From positions 124,001-188,000 of the forward strand of contig NZ_JAJEQG010000002.1 of NCBI RefSeq assembly GCF_020687245.1: DNA of 64,000 nucleotides, written 5' to 3'. Shown here one piece after another: positions 53,292 to 62,946 of this stretch. A program made the translations under genes and the position numbers. Position 1 is the stretch's first letter, and every line of letters starts with the position of its first letter. This DNA is from Faecalibacterium longum CLA-AA-H243. Lineage in GTDB: Bacteria; Bacillota; Clostridia; Oscillospirales; Ruminococcaceae. The notes below the pieces were generated by a model, which did no database searches, was not told the DNA's origin, and saw only the letters and a program-made list of their open reading frames with translations.

Positions 53292-55193
53292 TTAGCCCAG
53301 CCAGGACGTCCACCAGTCGCTGAGACCGCCGCCGGTGGAAGAAGACGAGCTGGCGCCGGTGCTCTCGCTGGAAGAGCTGCTGCCCCCGAAGAGGCCGCCC
53401 AACCAGCCGCCAGAGCCGTCGCTGCTGGCGGTGCTCTCGCTGGGTGCTTCGGGTTCCGGTGCAGGCTCAGGGCCTGCGCTGACCACGACGCTGACGCGGG
53501 TGTTCAGCTTGGCCGATGCGCCCTCGCCGGGGTTCTGGCTGATGATGCTGCCCACGGGCTGGTCGCTGTACTGCTCCGTCTGGCTGCCCAGACCCAGTTT
53601 CCGCTGCACCAGCAGGGTACGGGCGTCGTTCACGTTCATGCCGATGAGGCTGGGGACTTTGGTGGTGGTGGCCACCTGCGGGCGGCTGACGTAGATCACC
53701 ACCGTGGTGCCTGCGGCCACCTGACTGCCTGCGGCGGGGTCGGTGCGGATGATGGAGCCTGCGGCCACCGACTCATCCACGGCCTGAGTGACCAGCACCG
53801 ACACGCCCAGGTCCTTCAGCTGCTGTTCGCCGTCGGCCTGCACGTAGTTGGTCAGGTCGGGGACGGTGACGTAGTGGATGCCGAGGCTGACGGTGAGGGT
53901 CACGCTCTGGCCCTCGCGGACGGTGCGGCCCGCCACCGGCGACTGCTTGTAGACATAGCCTGCGGCGTAGTCGTTGTTGTACTCCTCTTCCCAGTTGACG
54001 ACCACCTGACCGGAGGCCACCTGCTCAGAGGCGTTCACCTCGTCCTGCGTCATGCCGCTGAAATCGCTCAGCACGATGTCGTCGCTTTTGGTCATGATGT
54101 TGCTGGAATCGTTCAGGATGGTCCAGCACAGGGCCGCACAGGCCAGCGCAAAGGCCGTCGTGATGCCCAGCAGCACCGGCATAAAGGCGCTGCGCTTCTT
54201 CTTTTTCGCTCTGGCCTTGGGGCGGGCGGGATTCGCCGCCGGTTTCTCCGGGGGTCTGCGGATGCTGCGTTTCTGCGGCATGGGGTCATTCACCACCTTT
54301 TCAGGTTCTTCCTTTACATATTGATACTGGAACGTGACGGAGGGGTCCTGCACGTAGGCGTCCAGTGCTCCCAGCATCTCTGCGGCGCTGGAATACCGGT
54401 TGACCGGCAGCTTCGCCATGGCGCGTTCCGTGATTTGCACGAGGCCCAGCGGTACGTCCGGGGCAAGCTCTGCCAGCGGCTTCGGGGTGTCCCGGATCTG
54501 CTTGCGGGCCACCTCCACCATGTCGTCGGCGTCGAAGGGTAGCCTGCCCGAGAGCATCTCGTACATCATGACGCCCACGGAGTAGATGTCGCTCTTGGGG
54601 TCGGTCTCCTCCCCCTTCGCCTGTTCGGGGCTGATGTAGTGGACGCTGCCCATGGCCTTTTTGCCGTTCTGTATCTGGTTCTCGGCCCGGGAGATGCGGG
54701 CGATGCCAAAGTCCATCATCCGCAGCTGGCCGTTGTCCAGCAGCATGATGTTCTGGGGCTTGATGTCCCGGTGGACGACGCCGTTGCGGTGGGCGTGGTC
54801 GAGGGCGCGGAGGATCTGGGCGATGAAATGGACGGTCTCCCGGCTGGTGATCTTGCCGCCCCGCTCGTTGAGGTACTCCCGGAGGGTCATGCCCTCCACG
54901 CACTCCATCACGATATACTGTAAGTTTTCGCCGACGGAGACGTCGTAGACCTTGACGATGTTGGGGTGGTTGAGCAGGGAGATGGCCTTGGACTCGTTCT
55001 TGAAGCGGCGGACGAGGTCGGCGTCATGCATCAGCTCCTGACGCAGCACCTTGACGGCCACCACCGTGCCTTCCGGCACAGGCCCGCCGGGGGCAGAGAC
55101 CACGGCCTTGTAGACGTTGGCCATGCCGCCTGCGCCGATGAGCTCCTGAATGGTGTAGAGCCCGTCCAGCGTCTTGCCGATGAGATTATCCAT
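53292..55193 (-). CDS. prkC: PASTA-domain Ser/Thr kinase (PrkC/StkP type)
   Basis: A 633-residue membrane kinase that senses muropeptide or lipid II. The kinase domain (about 10-275) has GAGGMANVY, the ATP Lys in VAVKVL, HRDIKPQN and DFG. A basic juxtamembrane stretch is followed by one membrane segment (about 336-357) and three PASTA repeats (about 365-575). The tail (last 55 residues) is Ser/Gly rich with a Trp-rich end, which is unusual. Its stop is near rsgA, and its start overlaps prpC. Confidence 0.96.
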   Translation of the reverse strand: MDNLIGKTLDGLYTIQELIGAGGMANVYKAVVSAPGGPVPEGTVVAVKVLRQELMHDADLVRRFKNESKAISLLNHPNIVKVYDVSVGENLQYIVMECVEGMTLREYLNERGGKITSRETVHFIAQILRALDHAHRNGVVHRDIKPQNIMLLDNGQLRMMDFGIARISRAENQIQNGKKAMGSVHYISPEQAKGEETDPKSDIYSVGVMMYEMLSGRLPFDADDMVEVARKQIRDTPKPLAELAPDVPLGLVQITERAMAKLPVNRYSSAAEMLGALDAYVQDPSVTFQYQYVKEEPEKVVNDPMPQKRSIRRPPEKPAANPARPKARAKKKKRSAFMPVLLGITTAFALACAALCWTILNDSSNIMTKSDDIVLSDFSGMTQDEVNASEQVASGQVVVNWEEEYNNDYAAGYVYKQSPVAGRTVREGQSVTLTVSLGIHYVTVPDLTNYVQADGEQQLKDLGVSVLVTQAVDESVAAGSIIRTDPAAGSQVAAGTTVVIYVSRPQVATTTKVPSLIGMNVNDARTLLVQRKLGLGSQTEQYSDQPVGSIISQNPGEGASAKLNTRVSVVVSAGPEPAPEPEAPSESTASSDGSGGWLGGLFGGSSSSSESTGASSSSSTGGGLSDWWTSWLG

Positions 55194-55935
55194 GCTTCAC
55201 CTCCAGCGGCTCCACGCCCAGCAGCAGCGCGGTGATGTTGTCGGGGCCGCCGCCCGCGTTGGCGGCGTCCACCAGCCGGTCGGGGATGTCGTAGAACCCG
55301 CCCTTCGTGAAGATCTCTTCGATCTTTTCCTTGGGCAGGACGTTGGTGAGGCCGTCGGTGCAGAGCAAAATCATATCGCCCTTCTGCACCGGCACGCTGG
55401 TGAACTCGGGGTCGAGGCGGTAGTCCACGCCCAGCGCCCGGGTGATGATGTTCTTCTGGGGGTGATGCTCAGCTTCCTCGGCGGTGATGGTGCCGCAGTC
55501 CACCAGCTCCTGCACGTAGGAGTGGTCGTGGGTAAGCTGGGTGAGTCTGCCGTCCCGGACGAGATAGGCCCGGGAGTCGCCTGCGTGGCAGATAAAGGCG
55601 TTGCCGCCCCGCACGAGGGCGCAGACCGCCGTGGTGCCCATGCCCGCCAGCTCCTCCTCCCGGGAGGCTTTCTGGAAGACGAAGCGGTTGGCGTTGATGA
55701 GCGCCCGCGTCAAAAACTTTTCCTCGTCGCCGGGCAGGCACTGGGCGTACTGCTCGTGGAAGCTGTGCTCGATGACGTCGCAGGCGCTCACGGAAGCCTC
55801 ACGGCCTCCCCGCGCACCGCCCATGCCGTCGCACACGAGGCCCCAGGCCGCGTCGCTGTTCAGCTCACCTGCCCGGTAGTCATCCTGATTCTCGGGGCGG
55901 ACGCTGCCGACGTCTGTTTTTCCTGCAAGTTTCAT
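55186..55935 (-). CDS. prpC: PP2C-family protein phosphatase (PrpC/Stp type)
   Basis: A 249-residue metal-dependent phosphatase that reverses PrkC phosphorylation. Metal-binding Asp residues are in VRPENQDD, CDGMGGA, CTDGLTN and GGPDNITALLL. The stop overlaps the prkC start by eight bases, a sign of coupled translation of kinase and phosphatase. Confidence 0.96.
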   Translation of the reverse strand: MKLAGKTDVGSVRPENQDDYRAGELNSDAAWGLVCDGMGGARGGREASVSACDVIEHSFHEQYAQCLPGDEEKFLTRALINANRFVFQKASREEELAGMGTTAVCALVRGGNAFICHAGDSRAYLVRDGRLTQLTHDHSYVQELVDCGTITAEEAEHHPQKNIITRALGVDYRLDPEFTSVPVQKGDMILLCTDGLTNVLPKEKIEEIFTKGGFYDIPDRLVDAANAGGGPDNITALLLGVEPLEVKHG

Positions 55936-55948
55936 AGGATTCTCCTTC

Positions 55949-56989
55949 TCAAACTTTGCCGTTCATCTCGTCGCGGCGGAGCTGGCCGCAGGCGGCGCTG
56001 ATCTCGCTGCCCAGACGGCGGCGGACGGTGGCGTTGACGCCGAGGCTTTCCAGCTTCTGCTGGAAGCGCCGGACGTTGGCGGCGTCGGTAGCCGAATAAG
56101 GGCTGCCGTCCACCGGGTTGATGGGGATGAGGTTGACGTGAGCGCCCATCCCCCGGATAAGGTCGGCCAGCTGCTTAGCACAGGCGTCGGAGTCGTTGAC
56201 CCCCCGCACCATGGAGTATTCGAAGCTCACTCTCCGGCCCGTCGTCTCCTGATACCGACGCACGGCCTGCATCAGCACCTCCACGGGGTAGGCGTCGTTC
56301 ACGGGCATCATGCCGCTGCGGATGTCGTTGTTGGGGGCGTGGAGAGAGACGGAGAGGGTGAGCTGGAGCTTCTTCTCGGCCAGCTGGTCGATCTTCGGCA
56401 CGAGGCCGCAGGTGGAGAGGCTGATGTTCCGCATCCCGATGTTCACGCCCTCGGGGGACGAGATATTCTCGAGAAAGCGCATGACTTCGTCGAAATTATC
56501 CAGCGGCTCCCCGATGCCCATCAGCACGATGTGGGAGATGCGCTCCCCGATGTCCTTCTGGGCGGTGTAAATTTCGGAGCATATCTCGCCCGCCTCGAGG
56601 TTGCGCACCCGGCCCGCCTGGGTCGAGGCGCAGAAGCGGCAGCCCATCCGGCAGCCCACCTGAGTGGACACGCAGACCGTGTTGCCGTAGTGGTAGCGCA
56701 TGACGACGGTCTCGATGCAGTTGCCGTCGGCCATCCGCAGCAGGTACTTCACGGTGCCGTCCTTGGCCTCCTGCCGCCGCTCGATGATGGGCGCGGCGAT
56801 GTAAAATGCCTCCTCGAGCTTTGCCAGCAGGGCTTTGGGCTGGTCGGTCATGGCCGAAAAGTCGGTCACGAGCTTCTGGTGGACCCAGTGGAAGATCTGC
56901 TTGGCCCGGAAGCCGGGCTGGCCCATCGCTTTCAGCTCCGCTGTCAGCTGTTCCAGCGTCAGGGAGGATATACAGCGTTTAGTCTCCAT
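55949..56989 (-). CDS. rlmN: 23S rRNA/tRNA adenine-C2 methyltransferase
   Basis: A 346-residue radical-SAM enzyme that methylates A2503 of 23S rRNA and A37 of some tRNAs. The cluster motif is CRFCAS preceded by GCRMG, and the methyl-carrier Cys lies near the C-terminus (SAACGQLRR). Lies between rsmB and prpC. Confidence 0.97.
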   Translation of the reverse strand: METKRCISSLTLEQLTAELKAMGQPGFRAKQIFHWVHQKLVTDFSAMTDQPKALLAKLEEAFYIAAPIIERRQEAKDGTVKYLLRMADGNCIETVVMRYHYGNTVCVSTQVGCRMGCRFCASTQAGRVRNLEAGEICSEIYTAQKDIGERISHIVLMGIGEPLDNFDEVMRFLENISSPEGVNIGMRNISLSTCGLVPKIDQLAEKKLQLTLSVSLHAPNNDIRSGMMPVNDAYPVEVLMQAVRRYQETTGRRVSFEYSMVRGVNDSDACAKQLADLIRGMGAHVNLIPINPVDGSPYSATDAANVRRFQQKLESLGVNATVRRRLGSEISAACGQLRRDEMNGKV

Positions 56990-57004
56990 GAAAATCTCCT
57001 TTTG

Positions 57005-58333
57005 TCAGGAATCACGTTTCTGCATCGCGCAGAGGAAAAAGCCGTCCATGCCGGTGCGGGTGGGGACGGAAAGCGCACCCCAGTCCCCCACCGTCATCCC
57101 GGCCGGGAAGCGGATGTCCGGCGTCACCACCCGGAATTCCGGGTGTCGGCCCACGAAGGCCCGCACCTGCTCTTCGTTCTCGGCAGGGTCGATGGTGCAG
57201 GTGGAGTAGACCAGACGCCCGCCCTCTTTCAGGTGGGCGGCGGCTGTATCCAGAATGGCCGACTGGGTGGCCAATAATTCATCGTGACGCGCTTTTTCGA
57301 GGGTCTTGTAGCGGATGTCCGGCTTCTTGGCGAGGATGCCGAGGCCGCTGCAGGGGGCGTCCACCAAAATGGCATCCGCCATGGGCAGGTCGGCGTCCGG
57401 TCTGGTGCCGTCGGAGACGCGGGGCTCCACGTGGGCAAACCCCATCCGCTCCACGGCCTTTCGGATCAGCTGGACGCGGTTCTCGCTGACGTCGCAGCTC
57501 ACCAGCCGCCCTTCGTCCTGCATCTCCTCGATGAGGAGCAGGCTCTTGCCGCCGGGGGCGGCGCAGAGGTCGAGGACGGTATCGCCGGGCTTTGCCTCCA
57601 CGCAGAGGGCGGCAAGCTGGCTGGCCTGCCCCTCCACGTGGAAATATCCGTCCCGGAAAAGCCCGCTCTCCGCCGGACTCCCCTCGAAGCGGGCTAAGAC
57701 GCTGCCCGGCAGGAGGCCCGGGGCGGCGGTCTTCGCGCCCGAGGCCAGCAGCTTTTCGCAGAGGGCTTCCGGCGTCCCTTTCAGGGGGTTGGCCCGGAGG
57801 CTGGTCAGGCCGCCGTCGGCGGTGTGGGTCAGGATGTCCAGCGCCTCGTCGGGGTAGTGTTCGTGGAGGAACGCTGCCACGTCCCGGCCCGCCGAGCCCA
57901 GCACCATCAGCCGCTCCACCTCGTCGGCGAAGACGGCAGAGCCGAGGTCATAGCCGATGGCCCGGCGCAGCACGGCGTTCACGAGGCCGGAGGCGCTGGC
58001 TTTTCGGAAGGTGCGGGTCAGCTTGACGGCTTCATTGACCGCCGCCGAAGCAGGCACCTGCATATAGCGGGCCTGCGCCAGCGCGGCGCGGAGAATTTCC
58101 CGCACCTGCGGGTCGAGCTTGGCAAGCCCTTTGGGCAAAAACTGGCTCAGGATATAGTCCAGCGTCCCCTGATGTTCCAGCACGGTGTAAAATATCGCGC
58201 TGGCAAATGCTTTATCGCGGCCTTCCAGCTTCTGGCGGCGCAGCTCTGCGTCGAGGATGAGGTTCGAAAACCCGTCCTGCTCCTGCCGCACCAGCGCCGC
58301 CACCGCCGCCGCGCGGGGGTTCGGGCCGCTCAC
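57005..58333 (-). CDS. rsmB: 16S rRNA cytosine-C5 methyltransferase
   Basis: A 442-residue enzyme for m5C967. The N-terminal NusB-like domain (to about 140) precedes the methyltransferase part with LDLCAAPGGKS, the PCSGLG catalytic Cys and a second Cys in VYSTCTIDPAENE. Overlaps fmt by four bases. Confidence 0.96.
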   Translation of the reverse strand: MSGPNPRAAAVAALVRQEQDGFSNLILDAELRRQKLEGRDKAFASAIFYTVLEHQGTLDYILSQFLPKGLAKLDPQVREILRAALAQARYMQVPASAAVNEAVKLTRTFRKASASGLVNAVLRRAIGYDLGSAVFADEVERLMVLGSAGRDVAAFLHEHYPDEALDILTHTADGGLTSLRANPLKGTPEALCEKLLASGAKTAAPGLLPGSVLARFEGSPAESGLFRDGYFHVEGQASQLAALCVEAKPGDTVLDLCAAPGGKSLLLIEEMQDEGRLVSCDVSENRVQLIRKAVERMGFAHVEPRVSDGTRPDADLPMADAILVDAPCSGLGILAKKPDIRYKTLEKARHDELLATQSAILDTAAAHLKEGGRLVYSTCTIDPAENEEQVRAFVGRHPEFRVVTPDIRFPAGMTVGDWGALSVPTRTGMDGFFLCAMQKRDS

Positions 58334-59250
58334 AGGCTGTCCCCCGCCTTGAGGCGAAGACCGGCGGCGAAGGAGGTGCCGTCCATGGGCTTCTTGCCCT
58401 CCGGCACGACGTGCAAAAGCTGGACAGCGCCCTCACCGCAGGCCACGGTCAGGGGCTTGGTGGCGAGGACAGTGCCAGCGGCTTCGCCGTGGCTTTCCGC
58501 GACGCGGCACTCCATGACCTTGACCTTCTTGCCGCCCGCCGTCACGAACCATGCCCCGGGCCACGGGTTCATGCCCCGCACCCAGTTGTGGATGTGGTCG
58601 GCGCTGTCGGTCAGATGGAACTGGGCCATCTCCTTGCTCAGCATGGGGGCGGTGGAAGCGTTCTCGTGGGCCTGAGGCTCTGCCTTGAGCGTACCAGCTG
58701 CGATGGCAGGCAGGGTCTCACAGAGCACCCGTGCGCCCACGGCAGTGACCCGGTCGAACAGCTGGCCGCTGGTCTCCTCGGGGTCGATGGCAATCTTCTC
58801 GCAGGCCAGCACGTCGCCGGTGTCGAGGCCCTCGTCCATCTGCATGATGGAGACGCCCGTCTCGGCGTCGCCGTTCAGCACCGCCCACTGCACGGGGGCG
58901 CTGCCCCGGTATTTCGGCAGCAGGGAGACGTGGAGGTTGATGCAGCCGTATTTCGGCGCTTCCAGCACCGATCTCGGCAGGATGCAGCCGTAGGCCACCA
59001 CGACGATGAGCTCAGGAGCCAGCGCGCGGATGTTCTCGTCCTCGCCGCCGTCCCGCAGGGTGCGGGGCTGAAAGACGGGGGTGCCGTGGGCCAGCGCCAC
59101 TTCCTTCACCGGGGGTGCGGTGAGCACCTGCTTGCGGCCCACGGGCTTATCGCGCCGGGTGTAGACCGCGCAGATGTCGTGGCCCGCCTCATACAGGGCT
59201 TTCAGGCAGTCCGCCGCAATATCCGGCGTCCCCATGAACAGAATGCGCAT
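58330..59250 (-). CDS. fmt: Methionyl-tRNA formyltransferase
   Basis: A 306-residue enzyme that formylates initiator Met-tRNA. MRILFMGTPDIAADCL opens it; the catalytic Asn/His/Asp region is NLHVSLLPKYRGSAPVQWA with MDEGLDTGD after it. Start and stop overlap def and rsmB, so it is tightly coupled. Confidence 0.97.
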   Translation of the reverse strand: MRILFMGTPDIAADCLKALYEAGHDICAVYTRRDKPVGRKQVLTAPPVKEVALAHGTPVFQPRTLRDGGEDENIRALAPELIVVVAYGCILPRSVLEAPKYGCINLHVSLLPKYRGSAPVQWAVLNGDAETGVSIMQMDEGLDTGDVLACEKIAIDPEETSGQLFDRVTAVGARVLCETLPAIAAGTLKAEPQAHENASTAPMLSKEMAQFHLTDSADHIHNWVRGMNPWPGAWFVTAGGKKVKVMECRVAESHGEAAGTVLATKPLTVACGEGAVQLLHVVPEGKKPMDGTSFAAGLRLKAGDSL

Positions 59251-59786
59251 CAGTCGTTCTCCTTCTTCTTGGCGGCAGCGGCGCGGCCCTCCTCGGTGTC
59301 CTCATAGAAGAACTCGCTGGACTCCATGATGGTGATGCCGTCCAGATGGTCGTTCTCGTGCTGGATGCAGCGGGCCAGCAGGCCCTCGGCTTCCAGCTCG
59401 AACCACTCGCCGTTCCGGTCCTGTGCGCGGACCTTGACGGCTGCGGGGCGGGTCACGGCGCCGTTGTGGCCCGGGAAGGACAGGCAGCCCTCGTAGGCAG
59501 TCTCCTCGTCCTCAGACACGGCGAGAATTTCCGGGTTGACGAAGTCGATGAACTTGTACTCGTAGTTCTCGGGAATCTCCTCCGGGGCGTCGGTGGTGTC
59601 CCACACCACGAAGACGCGGCGCAGCATCCCCACCTGCGGGCCTGCGAGGCCCACGCCGTCGGCGGCGATCATCGTCTCGCGCATATCGTCCAGCAGGGTG
59701 GCCAGACGGTCGTCAAAGTTGGTCACGGGGCGGCAGACCTTGTTCAGGATGGGGTCGCCCTCTTTTACAATGTTGCGGATAGCCAT
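59250..59786 (-). CDS. def: Peptide deformylase
   Basis: A 178-residue metal enzyme removing the N-formyl group. The three motifs are GVGLAGPQVG, EGCLSFPG (metal Cys) and QHENDHLDG (H-E-x2-H). TGGAGGT before the ATG at 59786 decides the start over a site five codons upstream. Confidence 0.97.
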   Translation of the reverse strand: MAIRNIVKEGDPILNKVCRPVTNFDDRLATLLDDMRETMIAADGVGLAGPQVGMLRRVFVVWDTTDAPEEIPENYEYKFIDFVNPEILAVSEDEETAYEGCLSFPGHNGAVTRPAAVKVRAQDRNGEWFELEAEGLLARCIQHENDHLDGITIMESSEFFYEDTEEGRAAAAKKKEND

Positions 59787-59810
59787 GAAGTATACCTCCA
59801 AATAATCTTA

Positions 59811-62072
59811 TCAAATATCACCGTCAGAATGCATATCCACCACCACGGTGGCCTTGCTGGGCAGCTTTTCCTGCTCGTAGAGGCCGAGGGTCTGGCGGAC
59901 AAGGTCGCGGAAGCGTTTGTCGGCGCGGCACTTGATGGTGAGCTTGTAGCGGTAGTTCTCGTTGATCTTTTCGATGTTGCCGGGGGTGGGGCCAAGCACC
60001 CGGAGGGGCAAGTCCGGCTGCTGCGCGGCCTGACGGCCTAAGAGGGCCGAGAACCGGGCGGCGGCCCGGGCCACCTCGATCTCCTTCGGGCCAGAGAAGC
60101 CCACGACGCAGAGCCCGCAGAAGGGCGGATAGAGGCCCAGTTTGCGGTAGGCGATCTCCTGCTCAAAGAAGGCGTCGTAGTCCTGCGCGGCGGCGAGGTT
60201 GAGGACGGGGTTGTCGGGGTCGGTGGTCTGGATGATGGCGAAGCCCGGGTCTTTCGCCCGGCCGGAGCGCCCCACCACCTGGGTGATGAGGCTGAACACC
60301 GTCTCGTAGGCCCGGAACCCCTGCGCAAAGAGCAGCGAGTCGATGCCGAGAACGCCCACGAGGGTCACGTCCTCGAAATCGAGGCCCTTGGCCACCATCT
60401 GGGTCCCCACCATGATGTCGTACTCATGCCGGGCGAACTTCGCCAGCAGCTTTTCGTGGGCGTCTTTGGCGGCGGTGGAGTCCTGGTCCATCCGCAGCAC
60501 TCTTGCCTCCGGGAAGAGCTGGGCCAGCTCTTCCTCGGCCTTCTGGGTGCCGAAGCCCCGGTAGAGCAGCTTGCCGCCGCAGGCGGGGCAGGTCTTGGGG
60601 GGCGGGTCGAGCTGGGTGCCGCAGTAGTGGCAGAGCAGCTTATGGCCCGCCTTGTGGTAGACCATGGGGACGCTGCACTTGGGGCATTTCAGCACCTCGC
60701 GGCAGTCGTCGCACTGGGCCATAGTCTGGTAGCCGCGGCGGTTGAGCAGCAGGATGGTCTGCTTGCCCGCGTCGAGGTTGCGCCGGATGGCGTCCTCCAT
60801 CGCAAGGCTGATCTCCCTCGGGTTGCCCGAGGCCAGCTCTGCCCGCATATCGACGATCTGGACGCTGGGCAGCGGGTTGCCGCCGTAGCGCTGGGTGAGC
60901 CGGACGAGCTGGGTGCGGCCATTCTGGGCGGCGTAAAAGCTCTCGGTGCTGGGGGTGGCGCTGGCCAGAAGGAGCAGGGAGCCGTTCTCTGCCGCCCGCT
61001 GCCGGGCCACCTCGTGGGCGGCGTACCGGGGCGCGGACTCGGAGCGGTAGGTGTGTTCCTGCTCCTCGTCGATGATGACGAGGCCGATGTTTTCCAGCGG
61101 GGCGAAGACGGCGCTCCGCGTTCCCACCACGATGTCGGCGCCGCCGTCCTGTATCATCTGCCATTGGAGCAGACGCTCGGTGTGATTGAGGGCCGAGTGC
61201 TGGACGGCCACCCGCCGCCCGAACTGGCTCTTGAGGCGGAGGATCATCTGAGGCGTCAGGCTTATTTCCGGCACCAGCACGAGGGCGCGGCGGCCCAGCG
61301 CCAGACACTGCTCGATGAGCTTTAAGAACACCAGCGTCTTGCCGCTGCCGGTGACGCCGTAGAGCAGCGCCGAGTGGGGGGCGGTGTCTTCGAGGCCGGG
61401 CAGCAGGGCGTCATAGGCCGCCTGCTGCTCTGCCGTCAGGGTGATGGGCTCGTTTTTCAGCGGGATAGACGAATACAGGTCGATGGATTTGTTCACCTTG
61501 CTGCATTCGACGACGCCCTTGGCGCAGAGGTTGTCCAGCACGGCTTTGGTGATGCCGTGGGCCTCCATCTCGTTCTGGGTGCGCTCTCCCCCGCTCAGCA
61601 GGGCCACTGCCGCCAGCTGCTTGGCCGTGGGCCTGGGCTTTTGCTGCAAGCTGCCCACCAGCTTATAGCTGTTCTCGGTGTGGCGGGTGAGCTGCTTTTG
61701 GAGCACCGGCGTCACGCCGTCCGCCGCGAGGGCGGGCTTATACTGCGCCCCATAGGGGATGACCGCCTTGACGGCCTCGTAGTAGGTGCAGAAGGTGTGC
61801 TCCTTGAGGAAATGCACCAGCCGCAGCAGCTCCGGCGTCAGGCAGGCCGAGGCGGGAGCTACGTCGAAGAGGTACTTGAGCTTTGCGTGTTCCGGCTCTT
61901 CGTCGCAGGCCAGCACCACGCCCATCCGGGCCTTGCTCCCCCGCCCGAAGGGCACCAGCACCATGCTGCCGAGGCGGACGGCCTCCTGCTGGTCGGGCAT
62001 GACGGCGTAGGTATAGAGTTTGTCGAAGTGAAAGGTCGCGTTGCTCACGGCAACGCCTACCGTTTTTGGCAT
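59811..62072 (-). CDS. priA: Primosomal replication helicase PriA
   Basis: A 753-residue helicase that reloads the replisome at stalled forks. It has a 3'-end-binding domain, Walker A GVTGSGKT, the box DEEQEHTY, and a zinc-binding segment (CDDCREVLKCPKC, CHYCG, CPACGG) inserted between helicase motifs. In Bacillus coaBC and rpoZ lie between gmk and priA; both are absent here. Confidence 0.97.
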   Translation of the reverse strand: MPKTVGVAVSNATFHFDKLYTYAVMPDQQEAVRLGSMVLVPFGRGSKARMGVVLACDEEPEHAKLKYLFDVAPASACLTPELLRLVHFLKEHTFCTYYEAVKAVIPYGAQYKPALAADGVTPVLQKQLTRHTENSYKLVGSLQQKPRPTAKQLAAVALLSGGERTQNEMEAHGITKAVLDNLCAKGVVECSKVNKSIDLYSSIPLKNEPITLTAEQQAAYDALLPGLEDTAPHSALLYGVTGSGKTLVFLKLIEQCLALGRRALVLVPEISLTPQMILRLKSQFGRRVAVQHSALNHTERLLQWQMIQDGGADIVVGTRSAVFAPLENIGLVIIDEEQEHTYRSESAPRYAAHEVARQRAAENGSLLLLASATPSTESFYAAQNGRTQLVRLTQRYGGNPLPSVQIVDMRAELASGNPREISLAMEDAIRRNLDAGKQTILLLNRRGYQTMAQCDDCREVLKCPKCSVPMVYHKAGHKLLCHYCGTQLDPPPKTCPACGGKLLYRGFGTQKAEEELAQLFPEARVLRMDQDSTAAKDAHEKLLAKFARHEYDIMVGTQMVAKGLDFEDVTLVGVLGIDSLLFAQGFRAYETVFSLITQVVGRSGRAKDPGFAIIQTTDPDNPVLNLAAAQDYDAFFEQEIAYRKLGLYPPFCGLCVVGFSGPKEIEVARAAARFSALLGRQAAQQPDLPLRVLGPTPGNIEKINENYRYKLTIKCRADKRFRDLVRQTLGLYEQEKLPSKATVVVDMHSDGDI

Positions 62073-62085
62073 TCGCGGCTCCTTG

Positions 62086-62658
62086 TTATCTGTCGAGGCC
62101 GGCCCGCTGGCGGATGATGCCGTAGAGCTTCTCAGCGCAGGCGTCCACCTCGTCGTTCACGAGGGTGAGGGTGAACTTCTCCTGCTCGGCCAGCTCCTTC
62201 TTTGCGGTGTCGAGGCGCTCGAGGATGCTGGCTTCCGTCTCGGTGCCGCGGCCCCGGAGGCGGCGTTCCAGCTCCTCCACGGAGGGCGGCAGCAGGAAGA
62301 TGGTGGTAGCCCCCGGGAACATCCGGCGGATATTGGCCGCGCCGTGGACGTCGATGACCAGCACCACCAGCTTGCCCGCCTCGAGGCGCTTATCCACCTC
62401 TTCGCGGAGGGTGCCGTAGTAGTTGCCGTTGTAGAAGTTGTGCTCCACCACCTGGTCGGTGTCGATGAGGTGCTGGAACTGCTCCCGGGTGCGGTAGTAG
62501 TAGTCCACGCCCTCCTGCTCGCCGGGGCGGGGTGCGCGGGTGGTGGCGGAGACGGTCTTTTCGATCTCGGGGTGGGCCTCGCGCAGGGCCTTGACCACAC
62601 TATCCTTGCCGGTACCGGCGGCACCGGAGACGACAAACAGGTACTTTTCGTTTTCCAT
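62086..62658 (-). CDS. gmk: Guanylate kinase
   Basis: A 190-residue kinase making GDP from GMP. P-loop GAAGTGKD, the TTRAPRPGEQEGVDYYY GMP site, and the lid Arg residues RLRGRGTE. The P-loop has Asp where most have Ser/Thr (GKD instead of GKS/T). Confidence 0.95.
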   Translation of the reverse strand: MENEKYLFVVSGAAGTGKDSVVKALREAHPEIEKTVSATTRAPRPGEQEGVDYYYRTREQFQHLIDTDQVVEHNFYNGNYYGTLREEVDKRLEAGKLVVLVIDVHGAANIRRMFPGATTIFLLPPSVEELERRLRGRGTETEASILERLDTAKKELAEQEKFTLTLVNDEVDACAEKLYGIIRQRAGLDR

Positions 62659-62661
62659 TTT

Positions 62662-62925
62662 TTACTGCTCCTCTGTCGGTTTTCCTTCCGGCTGGCCCGC
62701 AGCGCGGCTTGCCACTGTCTCAGGCGTCAGGGCCGAAAGGACTACATGGTCAGAGTCCATGATGAGCACGGCCCGGGTGCTGCGGCCATAGGACGCATCA
62801 ATGAGCATCCCCCGCTCCCGCGCCTCCTTCACCAGACGCTTGACCGGCGCAGAGTCGGGGCTGACGACGGCCACCACCCGCCCTGCGCTGACCAGATTGC
62901 CAAAGCCGATGTTGATGAGCTTCAT
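62662..62925 (-). CDS. remA: RemA-like (DUF370) regulator
   Basis: An 87-residue protein beginning [21 protein letters not shown], with [18 protein letters not shown]; the pattern is that of RemA/DUF370, which binds DNA as a ring and activates matrix genes in Bacillus. Located between yloC and gmk, its usual place. A polar tail of about ten residues is added. Confidence 0.92.
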   Translation of the reverse strand: MKLINIGFGNLVSAGRVVAVVSPDSAPVKRLVKEARERGMLIDASYGRSTRAVLIMDSDHVVLSALTPETVASRAAGQPEGKPTEEQ

Positions 62926-62946
62926 CTGAACTCCTCCGTACTGTTT

